Positions 1-7,950 of a DNA stretch of 64,000 nt are shown here, in pieces. The notes beneath the pieces were generated by a model that saw only the letters and a list, made by a program, of their open reading frames with translations, was not told the origin of the DNA and did no database searches. Origin of the DNA: Pedosphaera sp. (lineage in GTDB: Bacteria; Verrucomicrobiota; Verrucomicrobiia; Limisphaerales; SXQI01); assembly GCA_025359965.1 (NCBI GenBank), contig JANYDC010000077.1, positions 1 to 64,000 of the forward strand, given 5' to 3'. A program made the position numbers and the translations under genes. The stretch's first letter is position 1. Each line of letters opens with the position of its first letter.

Positions 1-55
1 GACGCTCGGTCAGGGAGAAGAAGGAAAGCTCAGCGGGGCGGATGATTTCAGGCAT
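1..55 (-). CDS. Partial start of an unknown gene running off the window
   Basis: An ATG at position 55 (reverse strand) opens a frame of 18 codons that stays open to the window edge. The visible N-terminus begins MPEIIRPAELSFFSL. It lies downstream of the integrase and the small coupled gene on the same strand, so it probably belongs to the same integrated element. I do not recognise it. No strong ribosome binding site is visible. The stretch is too short to be sure it is coding. Confidence 0.3.
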   Translation of the reverse strand, partial: MPEIIRPAELSFFSLTER

Positions 56-87
56 GCATTCTTTGACGAAATCCACAACCCATCTAC

Positions 88-363
88 TCAAAATCCACAC
101 CGGATTTTTAACATTATTTCAGTTTCTGGAAGTGCCCTTAAGTGTTCAACGGCATTCATGATTTGTTCAATGGCTGTCATCACGGCAAATGGGTCCTTAT
201 CCCGTTCCGCTAGCCATAAAATCCGATGAATCGACCGTGCGCGATCTGTGAGGACTTGCCCGTCGTCCGTTTCTATTCCGCTCCATGAATGCCTATATGG
301 CTGATTCTGAAACACACCTGCAACCAACTTGTGGGGAAGTTTTTTTGCAGCCTTTTTCTTCAC
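88..363 (-). CDS. Small unknown protein coupled to the integrase
   Basis: A 91-residue, lysine-rich protein starting at GTG. Its start overlaps the restored stop of the integrase frame by four bases (GTGA), the usual form of translational coupling, which supports it as a real gene of the same unit. The N-terminus is strongly basic (KKKAAKKLPHK); the centre is acidic to mixed and probably helical. I see no catalytic motif and no membrane segment. It may be an accessory protein of the integrated element, but no function can be assigned. Confidence 0.5.
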   Translation of the reverse strand: MKKKAAKKLPHKLVAGVFQNQPYRHSWSGIETDDGQVLTDRARSIHRILWLAERDKDPFAVMTAIEQIMNAVEHLRALPETEIMLKIRCGF

Positions 364-1474
364 GCCGCGCCTTTCTCGCCAAAGCTCACCTTGGAAGCCA
401 TCGCCCGGCTATGTTCGCGCCGGATGTTGGTATAGGTCTTGAGGATTAAGGCTCCCCTGTCGGCATGTCCTGCCCACTCGGCAATGGTGGAAACATCGAC
501 GCCACTTTCAACGCATACCGTGACAAAAAATGTCTGAGATCATGATGGGTCACTCGCTTCATTCCTACCGCCGCCGCTGCCCTGTCCATCGACTTTTGAC
601 ATTCCCGCGCATGCATGACCGGGTCTGATGGTCGCACTTCGCCTGCCTCAGTTTTGAGCTTCGCCAGCAGCTTCGCCATGGGTTCGATGATTGGAACCTC
701 GCGTTCTGCCGCCGTGGTCTTGCCGCTCCGCACATGGATGACGCCTTTGTCCGAGTCCACGTCGCCCCACAAGATAGCCGCCGCCTCTGATTTGCGAAAC
801 CCACCAAAGGCGAGAAACTGAACCAATTTTGAAGCCGATTGCGAAAACCTACCGCCGCCCTGCTCTAGCTCCTTGACAAAGGCCGCAAATTGCGCCGGGG
901 ATGGAAGCACGGGCTTCTTGGCCACTTCGGTCTTGCCTTCAAGATCGGCAAAAGGGTCCGCATACCGCAAACCGTCCTTGATCAAGCCGCGCATGATCCG
1001 ACGCAACAAGCCAAGGGTGTGATTGTACGCGCTTGCCGCCATGGCTGGGCGGGTCCGTTTTGCCCACTCATCAACTTGGCTGGGGCTCAACTTGGCCGCG
1101 TCGATGGTGTCGATGGCAGGCCAAAGTTTTCGCAGGGCGATGACGCGCTCGTGGTAGTAGGCGCGAGTTCTGGGTTTCAACTCTTCGTCTGCCTGAATCT
1201 GTTTTAGGTAGGCATCGACGGCTTGCCCCAAGGTGAGTTTACCCGCTGCCGCGTCAACCTGCCGGGAAGCCGCACCCCTTAAAAGTTTCTCGTGGTCCGC
1301 CAGCCTTGCTTTGCCGACGGTGATAACGTCCGTGCCGAGACTCTTCGTGTGCAGCTTGCCTCGCACACTGATTCTGGCGTACAGTGTGTTTGATGGAACG
1401 TACCGCCAGAGTTTTGCGTGTGGAGTTTTGCGCCAGTCTTTCGCTGGTTTTGTCTCACTTGGGCTCTTTTTCAT
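360..1474 (-). pseudogene. Tyrosine recombinase (phage-type integrase), frameshifted before the catalytic tyrosine
   Basis: Site-specific recombinase of the lambda-integrase family. The ATG at 1474 opens a SAM-like core-binding region (roughly residues 85-185) and then the catalytic domain. Visible catalytic elements are arginine I in GFRKSEAAAILWGDV, the beta-hairpin lysine in SGKTTAAEREVP, and the HHDLRH box. Right after that box, a run of six A on the + strand (525-530) shifts the frame and the open frame ends at 446. In the neighbouring frame the expected continuation is intact: EWAGHADRGALILKTYTN, with the GH and tyrosine of box II, ending at 360. One extra base in the run would restore about 371 residues. 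The protein as written lacks its nucleophile. Either the gene is dead or the homopolymer was miscalled. A longer start at 1549 is possible but would extend nearly to the tRNA. Confidence 0.82.
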
Positions 1475-1480
1475 GCCTAG

Positions 1481-1503
1481 GCGATACAAAAGCGCGATAC
1501 AAA
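1481..1503. repeat. Short direct repeat between integrase start and tRNA
   Basis: GCGATACAAA occurs at 1481-1490 and again at 1494-1503, a 13-base period. It lies in the 80 bases between the integrase start and tRNA-Arg. Tandem short repeats in this place are often arm-type binding sites for the integrase or operators for its gene. That role is inference; the repeat itself is directly visible. Confidence 0.45.
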
Positions 1504-1553
1504 GCGCAAGCCACATGTTTGAAACGCGTTGCAAGTCGTTCACTATCAACGAT

Positions 1554-1630
1554 GTGCCTGTAGCTCAGTTGGATAGAGCATCTGCCTTCTAAGCAGATTG
1601 TCGCGCGTTCGATCCGCGCCAGGCACACCA
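1554..1630 (+). tRNA. tRNA-Arg (anticodon UCU), CCA encoded
   Basis: Acceptor stem GTGCCTG (1554-1560) pairs perfectly with CAGGCAC (1620-1626), followed by discriminator A and an encoded CCA (1628-1630). The D arm begins TAGCTCAGTTGGATAGAGCA. The anticodon stem TCTGC/GCAGA encloses loop CTTCTAA, giving anticodon TCT. The T arm carries GTTCGATC. It decodes AGA (and AGG by wobble). A T-rich stretch follows immediately. The gene is intact and sits beside the integrase, suggesting it served as the integration target. Confidence 0.95.
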
Positions 1631-1655
1631 CCTCTTTTTCCCTGCGGGTTGTGGA

Positions 1656-2534
1656 TCAGTAAGAAGGTTTTCGACCTGATTTTGACCTGACGTTTTCCTG
1701 CTCCATCAATTCAACCCCTTTGGGCATGAGGCGGATTTTCCGGGCTTTGTACAATGCGCCCAAGGCTTGTTTGAACGATTTTTTACTGACTCCGAAGGCA
1801 GCCCTGATGGCATCGGGTGGGCTTTCGTCGTTCAGTGCCATGCTACCGCCGTTTGTTTTGAGTTTGGCCAGAATTTGGTCCCGTACGGAACCGACTCGCT
1901 GATAGCCCGCTTCGTCCAGGCTTAGATCAATTTTACCGGAATCGGTGATGCTGCGAATGAAGCCTTCCATGCGCTGGCCCACTTCAACCGGGGTCTGAAG
2001 TGAGTCGTGGTAGAGCAGGCCTTCGTAGGCGTTATCGACTACGGTTCGATAGCCCAGCGCGGTTTTTTCCGCGATGAACAAGCCGACGCGCTGGCCTTTT
2101 CGGTAGGTTAAAGGCGGTTTGCTGAGATGGCGGTGGAGACGCATGGTGGCAACGATGCGGTTGGATTTTTCATCTACCAGCAGAAAGACTACCACTTTAT
2201 CCCCCACGCGGACGACGCCGACCTGTTCACGGAAGGGCAAAAGCAAATCCTTGCCGAGGCCCCAAGCCAAGAAAGCGCCCGCCTGCTGATGGATGTCCAC
2301 CACTTCCAACCGCGCGAACTCGCCCACCATGGCGAGAGGAGTCTCGGTGGTGGCAACCAGACGGTCCTCCGAATCAAGGCAGACAAACACATCGACCAGC
2401 ACGCCTGGTTTCATGATGGGTTTCTTGTATTTGCCGGGCAGTAAAATCTCACCGAGATTTTCGCCGTCCAAATACAAACCCGGGGGTGCCTCACGCACGA
2501 CCGATAATAAATTCCGTTGTCCGATCAGAGCCAT
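1656..2534 (-). CDS. cvfB: CvfB-type S1 RNA-binding protein
   Basis: A 292-residue protein of the CvfB/YitL family: RNA-binding proteins with tandem S1-like barrels and a C-terminal winged helix, linked in Firmicutes to virulence-gene control. S1-like segments run from about residue 10 to 205 (GEILLPGKYKKPIMKPGVLVDVFV; VGDKVVVFLLVD; VDNAYEGLLYHDSLQTPVEVGQRMEGFI). The last 75 residues (VRDQILAKLKTNGG to IRLMPKGVEL) match the winged helix. The ATG at 2534 is preferred over a TTG one codon upstream. It lies 65 bases downstream of ftsZ on the same strand and may be the tail of the division operon. The exact target in this phylum is unknown. Confidence 0.83.
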   Translation of the reverse strand: MALIGQRNLLSVVREAPPGLYLDGENLGEILLPGKYKKPIMKPGVLVDVFVCLDSEDRLVATTETPLAMVGEFARLEVVDIHQQAGAFLAWGLGKDLLLPFREQVGVVRVGDKVVVFLLVDEKSNRIVATMRLHRHLSKPPLTYRKGQRVGLFIAEKTALGYRTVVDNAYEGLLYHDSLQTPVEVGQRMEGFIRSITDSGKIDLSLDEAGYQRVGSVRDQILAKLKTNGGSMALNDESPPDAIRAAFGVSKKSFKQALGALYKARKIRLMPKGVELMEQENVRSKSGRKPSY

Positions 2535-2599
2535 CAACGGAGAGACTACTCGTCATCCTCCCAAAACCACAAACGCGAAATGGCGCTGGGTGCACGAGA

Positions 2600-3913
2600 T
2601 CAGTTCAGGGCAATACCCCGGCGAACGTAAGTGGGAATGTCCAAGTCTTCACCTTCATGGATGGTGGGCTCGCTTTTTTCGAAGCGACCACGCGAGGTAA
2701 TTTGGAAATTGAGCTGCCCCTGTTGCATGGCGGGCCCGCGTTTTTTGCGGCGTGTGGGAGCGAGGTCAGGGCGGCTCTGCATCAATTTTTCCGCGCCTTC
2801 GATGGTTGTCTCGGGCGGAGGGGCAATGTAACGGGAAACAGGGCGCTGACCGCCTTGAGCGGGGTTCAAAAGTGAATTTTCGATTTCACCGCAGCGGTTG
2901 GTTAACCCATCGGCCGTTTCATCGGCTGAGGATTTGGTGAGGGCGTTAATGGCGGGGGCACGCTTTGAGACCACCACGGTGAGGGAGATGCGGCCGGTGA
3001 GGGACGGATCCAACGCGGCGCCCATGATCACCTGACCATTGGGAACGAGGCGCGTGAGCTGCTCCATGACCTTCTCGACTTCGCTGATGGAAAGATCATC
3101 GCCGCCCACCAAACTGACTAGAACATCGGTGGCTTGTTCGAGAGCGCGGCCCTGATCAAGGAGCGGGCTTGCAGCAAGTTTTTCAACCACGTCGCGCGTA
3201 CGGGCCTCGCCACGGGCCTCGGCGGAGGCAAAACTACTCTCGGCATTCTGTCCGCCCACGACGGAGCGAAGGTAGGCAAAATCCAAGGGGATAAGGCTCT
3301 TGCGAGTCAGCATCTGCCAGATGCCCACGACACCCTGGGACATCAGCTCATTGCTCAGGCGGAAGGTGTCGGCCACGCCGGTCTTCTCATCGATCATGGA
3401 GAAGAATTTCTGGTTGGGCAGGCAGATGACGGCATCCGCGCTGCGGCGAAGTTTGTGAAGGCCTTCCTGAGCCTGCTTCAAACGGCGACTGCCCTCGAAT
3501 TGGAATGGCAGAGTGACAAGACCAAGAACCAGCGCGCCTTGGGCCCGGGCGAGACGTGCGATAACCGGAGCGGCCCCTGTGCCTGTCCCACCGCCGAGTC
3601 CGGCCACCACAAACACCAGGTCGGCTCCTTGGAGAAACTTGGTTAAGCAGGTTTCCTCATCCTCGGCGGCGGCCCGGGCAATATCAGGATCGCCACCCGT
3701 GCCGAGACCGTGCATGCGCTGCTTGCCAAGGATCATTTTTTCGGCATCGGCCTGCAAGGCGTTGACCTTGGCATTGGTGTGGAGAAGCAGTGCGGGAATG
3801 CCGCTGATTGGCCCTGCGAGCATCTGGGCAACCGCTTGAGAACCAGCGCCACCCACACCCACCAGTTTAATAACGAGCGACCGTGGGGAACTTTCAAAGC
3901 CTGCGATATTCAT
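2600..3913 (-). CDS. ftsZ: Cell division protein FtsZ with altered T7 loop
   Basis: Tubulin-like GTPase that forms the cytoplasmic division ring. The GTP-binding half is well preserved: VGVGGAGSQAVAQML near residue 17 and the tubulin signature GLGGGTGTGAAPVIA near residue 105. A long variable linker (about 330-415) leads to a clear C-terminal docking peptide, DLDIPTYVRRGIALN, which in other bacteria binds FtsA and other partners. The T7 synergy loop, normally NxDFxD, reads PLDFAY here (codons at 3272-3289). The middle aspartate is kept, but the asparagine and the second aspartate (E. coli D212, needed for GTP hydrolysis) are missing. The following loop, MG(I/T)G in typical FtsZ, is also changed. 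It is last of the dcw genes, 21 bases after ftsA. Confidence 0.95.
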   Translation of the reverse strand: MNIAGFESSPRSLVIKLVGVGGAGSQAVAQMLAGPISGIPALLLHTNAKVNALQADAEKMILGKQRMHGLGTGGDPDIARAAAEDEETCLTKFLQGADLVFVVAGLGGGTGTGAAPVIARLARAQGALVLGLVTLPFQFEGSRRLKQAQEGLHKLRRSADAVICLPNQKFFSMIDEKTGVADTFRLSNELMSQGVVGIWQMLTRKSLIPLDFAYLRSVVGGQNAESSFASAEARGEARTRDVVEKLAASPLLDQGRALEQATDVLVSLVGGDDLSISEVEKVMEQLTRLVPNGQVIMGAALDPSLTGRISLTVVVSKRAPAINALTKSSADETADGLTNRCGEIENSLLNPAQGGQRPVSRYIAPPPETTIEGAEKLMQSRPDLAPTRRKKRGPAMQQGQLNFQITSRGRFEKSEPTIHEGEDLDIPTYVRRGIALN

Positions 3914-3934
3914 AAGGTTGATAGTTGGGACGCC

Positions 3935-5158
3935 TCAGTTCATGCGGAGAAGATTGGCCAGTTTGCCGCTGAGTCGGGAGGCAAAGCCCTGGTTGGAAGC
4001 GGTTCGTTTTTTCACTTCAAAGGACGCAAAACGAACCAAGCCGAACGCGGCCGCGAATTCGGGCTGGTCCAGCTGGGATTTATCACCGCTGATCCACGTG
4101 GTGCGTCCTCGGGAGACGGGCATCTCGAACACCTGCGCCGCCAATTTCTCAACGTTGGGCACACGGGAACCGCCGCCGGTTAAAACCACTCCCCTCGCCT
4201 CGTGCAGAACACCGGCGCGGTCAAGATCCTGTAGGATCAACTGGAATACTTCCTCAAGGCGAAGCGCCATGATTCGGCGAAGGTGCTCCAGGTTGATGGT
4301 GCGGTCGGGCAATCCGTGATCATTGGTCAGGGCGATGGTATGCCCGCGAATCTCAGCCTCCACAACCGCTCCACCATGATCAAGCTTCAGCTGCTCGGCC
4401 CGGCCCAGTGGAACCTTGAGTCCGTAAGCCAAATCGTTGGAAATATGGTCTCCGCCCACAGCGATGACGCCACTGTGTCGGGCCACACCGCCGGAATAGA
4501 GCAGGTATTCGGTTGAGCCGGCCCCCATGTCGATAACAATGGTGCCGAGTTCCTTTTGGTAGCTGTTAAGACAGGCAAGAGCCGAGCCCAGGCCGCTGAA
4601 CACGACGTCCTCGACTTCAATTTGAAGACTCTTAACCACGCGAATCGGGGTCTGGAGGCGGTTCAAGCTTCCGTGGATGACATGAAAATCAACTTCAAGC
4701 CGCGCGCCAAAACGGCCAATGGGCTGCGCCTGGGTGGATTCGCCATCCACTAAAAATTGCTGGCGGATCAAATGGAGGACTTTGTTCTCACCGGGGAGAT
4801 TGAGCGCACGGGCGTTCTTCAAAACATCCTGCACATCATCCGCCATGATTTCACGATCCACCGAGGCCACGGGATGAAAGCCGCGATTATTGAAACTGCG
4901 AACATGCCCGCCTGTCACGCCGAGGTAGACGGATTGAATCTCGCGGTCGGACATTTCCTCGGCGGCGGCGAGAGCGTCCCGGATATCCTGCATGGTGTCC
5001 TCGACATTCACGATCTCACCTTTGCGCACGCCGCGTGACTTGGCCTGGCCGAGGCCAATGACATTGAGTGCGCCGCCTTCGGTGATTTCGACCACGACAG
5101 CGCAGACCTTGGAGGTGCCAATATCCAGACCGACAACGATGCGGGAGGAATCAAACAT
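3935..5158 (-). CDS. ftsA: Cell division protein FtsA
   Basis: Actin-like ATPase that tethers FtsZ to the membrane. Chosen start: ATG at 5158, giving MFDSSRIVVGLDIGTSKVCAVV, the standard FtsA opening with the phosphate-1 loop; the frame is open further upstream but only over ftsQ. Later motifs are VIDMGAGSTEYLLYSGG (phosphate 2), VGGDHISNDLAYGL, and VLTGGGSRVPNVE (adenosine motif). The C-terminus, GFASRLSGKLANLLRMN, is an amphipathic helix typical of the FtsA membrane anchor. The start overlaps the ftsQ stop by eight bases, indicating coupled translation. Length 407 residues is normal. Confidence 0.95.
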   Translation of the reverse strand: MFDSSRIVVGLDIGTSKVCAVVVEITEGGALNVIGLGQAKSRGVRKGEIVNVEDTMQDIRDALAAAEEMSDREIQSVYLGVTGGHVRSFNNRGFHPVASVDREIMADDVQDVLKNARALNLPGENKVLHLIRQQFLVDGESTQAQPIGRFGARLEVDFHVIHGSLNRLQTPIRVVKSLQIEVEDVVFSGLGSALACLNSYQKELGTIVIDMGAGSTEYLLYSGGVARHSGVIAVGGDHISNDLAYGLKVPLGRAEQLKLDHGGAVVEAEIRGHTIALTNDHGLPDRTINLEHLRRIMALRLEEVFQLILQDLDRAGVLHEARGVVLTGGGSRVPNVEKLAAQVFEMPVSRGRTTWISGDKSQLDQPEFAAAFGLVRFASFEVKKRTASNQGFASRLSGKLANLLRMN

Positions 5159-6131
5159 TGCGTTTCCGAATGGGTTGGGATTTTTGGGATTTGGGAAGGT
5201 TGGCCGGCGAGGTTTGGCCGGGTGGCTCCTGCCAGCGAACGGGGACGTAATTTTCCACGGCGAGATCGATTGTAGCGGGGATCTGGCTGTTGCCCATGGC
5301 TTCGAGCTGGATCGCATGCCAGCGCTGCAACTGGGTGGGAATATCGGAAAAACCAAAAGTCAAAACAGTGCCGGTGGAAGTGTTCACGCGAATGCTGCGA
5401 GGATCAGAAAGGTCAATTGACTGGAGTTGCACGAGGCTGGAGATGGCCGAGCGTTGAAACCCGAGCACCCATTGAAGTGTGGCGTCAATCTGAGGGGAAC
5501 GAAGGGGTACACCAAGCTTGAGGGATTCCGGAGCCAATCCAATCACGCTGGGCAGTGAATTGGCGCGAGCCTCGGCGGCCAGAATTGAGGTGGAAGTTCC
5601 GGCTCTCGGCAGCCATGGGAGCACATAACCTTGAGCATCAAGATAAACGGTGGCAGGCTCCAAGTTGGCTGAGTCCTCAACGCGTTTCAAGAGGCAGACG
5701 CGTGCGACAGGCACGCGTTCGGTAACACTCAATTGAAGAGTGTCCGGCGGGCGCCTGATTACAGCCGCTGTTTTGATGAGCGGGACCAGCGCCAGGTTTC
5801 TCTGCACCAGAGCCAGATCAACCGCCATTAAATTATCCCCCTCCTTAACGCCCGCCCAACGTTGAATCTGGGCGGATGAAAGCAGACCATCGGACTCGGC
5901 GAGCAGGTGCTTAATCTCGAAGGCAGGATTGGAATAGAGGAGCTGATCCAAGGCGAAGCCTCCGCCTTTCCAAAGAGCGGCGCAAAGCACAATAATGGCG
6001 AAAGAGATCCCCAAAGCGATGCCTGTGGCCTTCATGCGCACTGAGCGAAGATGGCGTGAACGCACCTTAACGTCGAGGATCTGCGCTCGTTCACCACCCC
6101 GGCGGCGTTTGTTCTGCCATGGCCACTTCAT
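5151..6131 (-). CDS. ftsQ: Cell division protein FtsQ
   Basis: Bitopic divisome protein that recruits FtsB/FtsL in other bacteria. The chosen ATG at 6131 overlaps the ddl stop as ATGA and yields a 326-residue protein with a strongly basic cytoplasmic tail (MKWPWQNKRRRGGER), one membrane segment (about residues 35-53), then a POTRA domain (about 63-130, with LLSSAQIQRWAGVKEGDNLM and IKTAAVIRRPPDTLQLSVTE). The family-typical FtsQ domain follows. An upstream start at 6173 lies inside ddl and is less likely. Sequence conservation is modest, as usual for FtsQ, but position between ddl and ftsA settles the identity. Confidence 0.9.
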   Translation of the reverse strand: MKWPWQNKRRRGGERAQILDVKVRSRHLRSVRMKATGIALGISFAIIVLCAALWKGGGFALDQLLYSNPAFEIKHLLAESDGLLSSAQIQRWAGVKEGDNLMAVDLALVQRNLALVPLIKTAAVIRRPPDTLQLSVTERVPVARVCLLKRVEDSANLEPATVYLDAQGYVLPWLPRAGTSTSILAAEARANSLPSVIGLAPESLKLGVPLRSPQIDATLQWVLGFQRSAISSLVQLQSIDLSDPRSIRVNTSTGTVLTFGFSDIPTQLQRWHAIQLEAMGNSQIPATIDLAVENYVPVRWQEPPGQTSPANLPKSQKSQPIRKRNV

Positions 6132-7030
6132 GTCCGTGCCCTCCGCAACGCCAATGAAACCATTGATTGGCAAAGTTCGTCGTAGCTCAAGCCTTGGGCC
6201 GCAGCCGCCTTGGGAAGCAGGCTTGTCTCGGTCATTCCGGGGAGAGTGTTGACTTCCAAAACGACCGGGCTGCCATCGGGGCGCACCATGATATCAACTC
6301 GGGCGTAATCGCGACCACCGACGGCATGGAACGCTTTCAACGCGGCATCCTGAATAGCGGATGTCACAGCGGGCGAGAATTCCGCCGGGCAAAAATATTC
6401 TGTGGCTCCGCGGGTATATTTATTGCGGTAATCGTAATGACCGTCCTTGGGGCGAACCTCAACCACCGGCAGGGCCTTGCCGTCGAGAATCCCCACGGTG
6501 GTCTCGCGACCCACCACTCGCTCCTCAACGAGGACACGAGAATCAAACTTTAAGGCCTCGGTCAGGGCGGCTGGAAAATCTTCAAATCGATCAACGAAAT
6601 GCAAGCCGACGCTTGATCCCTGCCGTGTCGGTTTGATCACTACGGGCAAGCTCAAAGTTGCTGGAAATTCAGAGCAGGTTTCAACCACCACCGAACGGGC
6701 CAGGGGAACGCCTGCGGCTGCGCAGGCCCTTTTAGTGAAGTCCTTATCGAAGGCCAACCGGCTCGATTCGACATCACAACCTGTGTATGGAATCCCGAGA
6801 GAATCCAACTCGCTTTGGACTTGTCCGTCCTCGCCATATGTCCCGTGCAGAGCCAAAAAAACGACTTCGGTTCCAGTTGGCAAGGTCCACCGGCCAGGTT
6901 CAGGATCGAGCTCAAGCACAGTGTGCCCACTTCGTCTGAGAGAAGCGGCCACTGCGGCTCCACTGCGAAGGGATACCTCGCGCTCGGCGGAAGGCCCGCC
7001 CAACATGAGAGTGATCACATGCGCACTCAT
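6128..7030 (-). CDS. ddl: D-alanine--D-alanine ligase
   Basis: ATP-grasp enzyme making the D-Ala-D-Ala dipeptide that MurF adds to the peptidoglycan precursor. Family marks: LMLGGPSAEREVSLRSG at the N-terminus, FLALHGTYGEDGQVQSELD, the grasp lysine in VIKPTRQGSSVG, the omega loop YDYRNKYTRGATEYFCPA, and the metal-binding end VLEVNTLPGMTETSL. Length (300) is that of DdlB. It overlaps murB upstream and ftsQ downstream, each by ATGA. All active-site motifs look intact. Confidence 0.95.
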   Translation of the reverse strand: MSAHVITLMLGGPSAEREVSLRSGAAVAASLRRSGHTVLELDPEPGRWTLPTGTEVVFLALHGTYGEDGQVQSELDSLGIPYTGCDVESSRLAFDKDFTKRACAAAGVPLARSVVVETCSEFPATLSLPVVIKPTRQGSSVGLHFVDRFEDFPAALTEALKFDSRVLVEERVVGRETTVGILDGKALPVVEVRPKDGHYDYRNKYTRGATEYFCPAEFSPAVTSAIQDAALKAFHAVGGRDYARVDIMVRPDGSPVVLEVNTLPGMTETSLLPKAAAAQGLSYDELCQSMVSLALRRART

Positions 7031-7950
7031 AATTGATCCACCCCCACGATTTGAACCTCGGTTTCCAGAACCAGTCCCCGCTCGGCCAAGGCCCGAGCCT
7101 TGATCATGCTGATAAGTCCCAAAACATCCGAAGCGCTTGCGCCGCCATCGTTCACGATAAAATTGCCGTGAACATCAGAGATGGATGCTCCGCCCAGTTT
7201 GCTGCCTTTCAAACCCATTTCATCAATCAGACGACCTGACGGAATCGTCGGCGGATTTTTAAAAATGCAACCGGCACTGGGTGCGGCCGGTTGAGAGCTC
7301 CAACGTTTCTGGCTGCTCACTTTCATCTTGTGTTCAATCAAGGCGCGCTCGCCGGGAAACCCCTTCAAAACTGCAGAAACTGCGATGTGCGATTCAAGGA
7401 TTTTACAGTGGCGATAACCGACCCCCATTGAGCTGGGCTCAATCTCGACAGCCTCGCCGGTGCGCGTCAAACAACGCACTGATTGCACAATCTCAAAAGT
7501 CCAGCCTCCCATGGCCCCGGCATTCATGCGCAAAGCGCCTCCGACGGAGCCGGGAATCCCCTCTAAAAACTCAAGCCCGGCAATCCCGGCCCGCTTGGCT
7601 TCGACCGCCACGTTCTTCAAACGCGCCCCTGCGCCACAAAAAATTTCCTGACCGGAGAAATTGATGCGGCTGAAGTCCGGCTGGCTAAGGGAAACCACGA
7701 GACCGCGAATGCCGCCGTCGCGAACCAATAAATTTGACCCACGCCCAAGAACCATCACAGGCAGATGTTCGTCATCTGCCCACTGAAGCAGACGAGATAG
7801 CTCCAATTCATCACCCGGTTCAACGTAAAAATCTGCCGGACCTCCCACCCTAAGGGTGGTGCGGCGCGCCATGGGTTCATCGAGAAGCAATGGGGTTGCA
7901 GGGGACAAGAGTGAGGTCAGGCTGGCAATGAGTGAATCTTTCGATTTCAT
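7027..7950 (-). CDS. murB: UDP-N-acetylenolpyruvoylglucosamine reductase MurB
   Basis: FAD enzyme that reduces enolpyruvyl-UDP-GlcNAc to UDP-MurNAc. FAD-binding motifs: TTLRVGGPADFYVEP, VLGRGSNLLVRDGG, and GIPGSVGGALRMNAG. The substrate domain contains PSAGCIFKNP, in which cysteine occupies the place of the catalytic serine of most MurB enzymes, then GLKGSKLGGASISDVHGNFIVN. Length 307 and the missing insertion fit the compact type II form. It overlaps murG and ddl by ATGA at both ends. In many dcw clusters murC sits just before this gene; here it does not. Confidence 0.94.
   Translation of the reverse strand: MKSKDSLIASLTSLLSPATPLLLDEPMARRTTLRVGGPADFYVEPGDELELSRLLQWADDEHLPVMVLGRGSNLLVRDGGIRGLVVSLSQPDFSRINFSGQEIFCGAGARLKNVAVEAKRAGIAGLEFLEGIPGSVGGALRMNAGAMGGWTFEIVQSVRCLTRTGEAVEIEPSSMGVGYRHCKILESHIAVSAVLKGFPGERALIEHKMKVSSQKRWSSQPAAPSAGCIFKNPPTIPSGRLIDEMGLKGSKLGGASISDVHGNFIVNDGGASASDVLGLISMIKARALAERGLVLETEVQIVGVDQL

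Noticed and set aside
890-1207. Open frame of 105 codons on the + strand inside the integrase
   Set aside because: Antisense shadow of the integrase; the minus strand carries recognisable catalytic motifs.
3134-3646. Long + strand frame of 170 codons opposite ftsZ
   Set aside because: Shadow frame; the reverse strand encodes the conserved FtsZ GTPase core.
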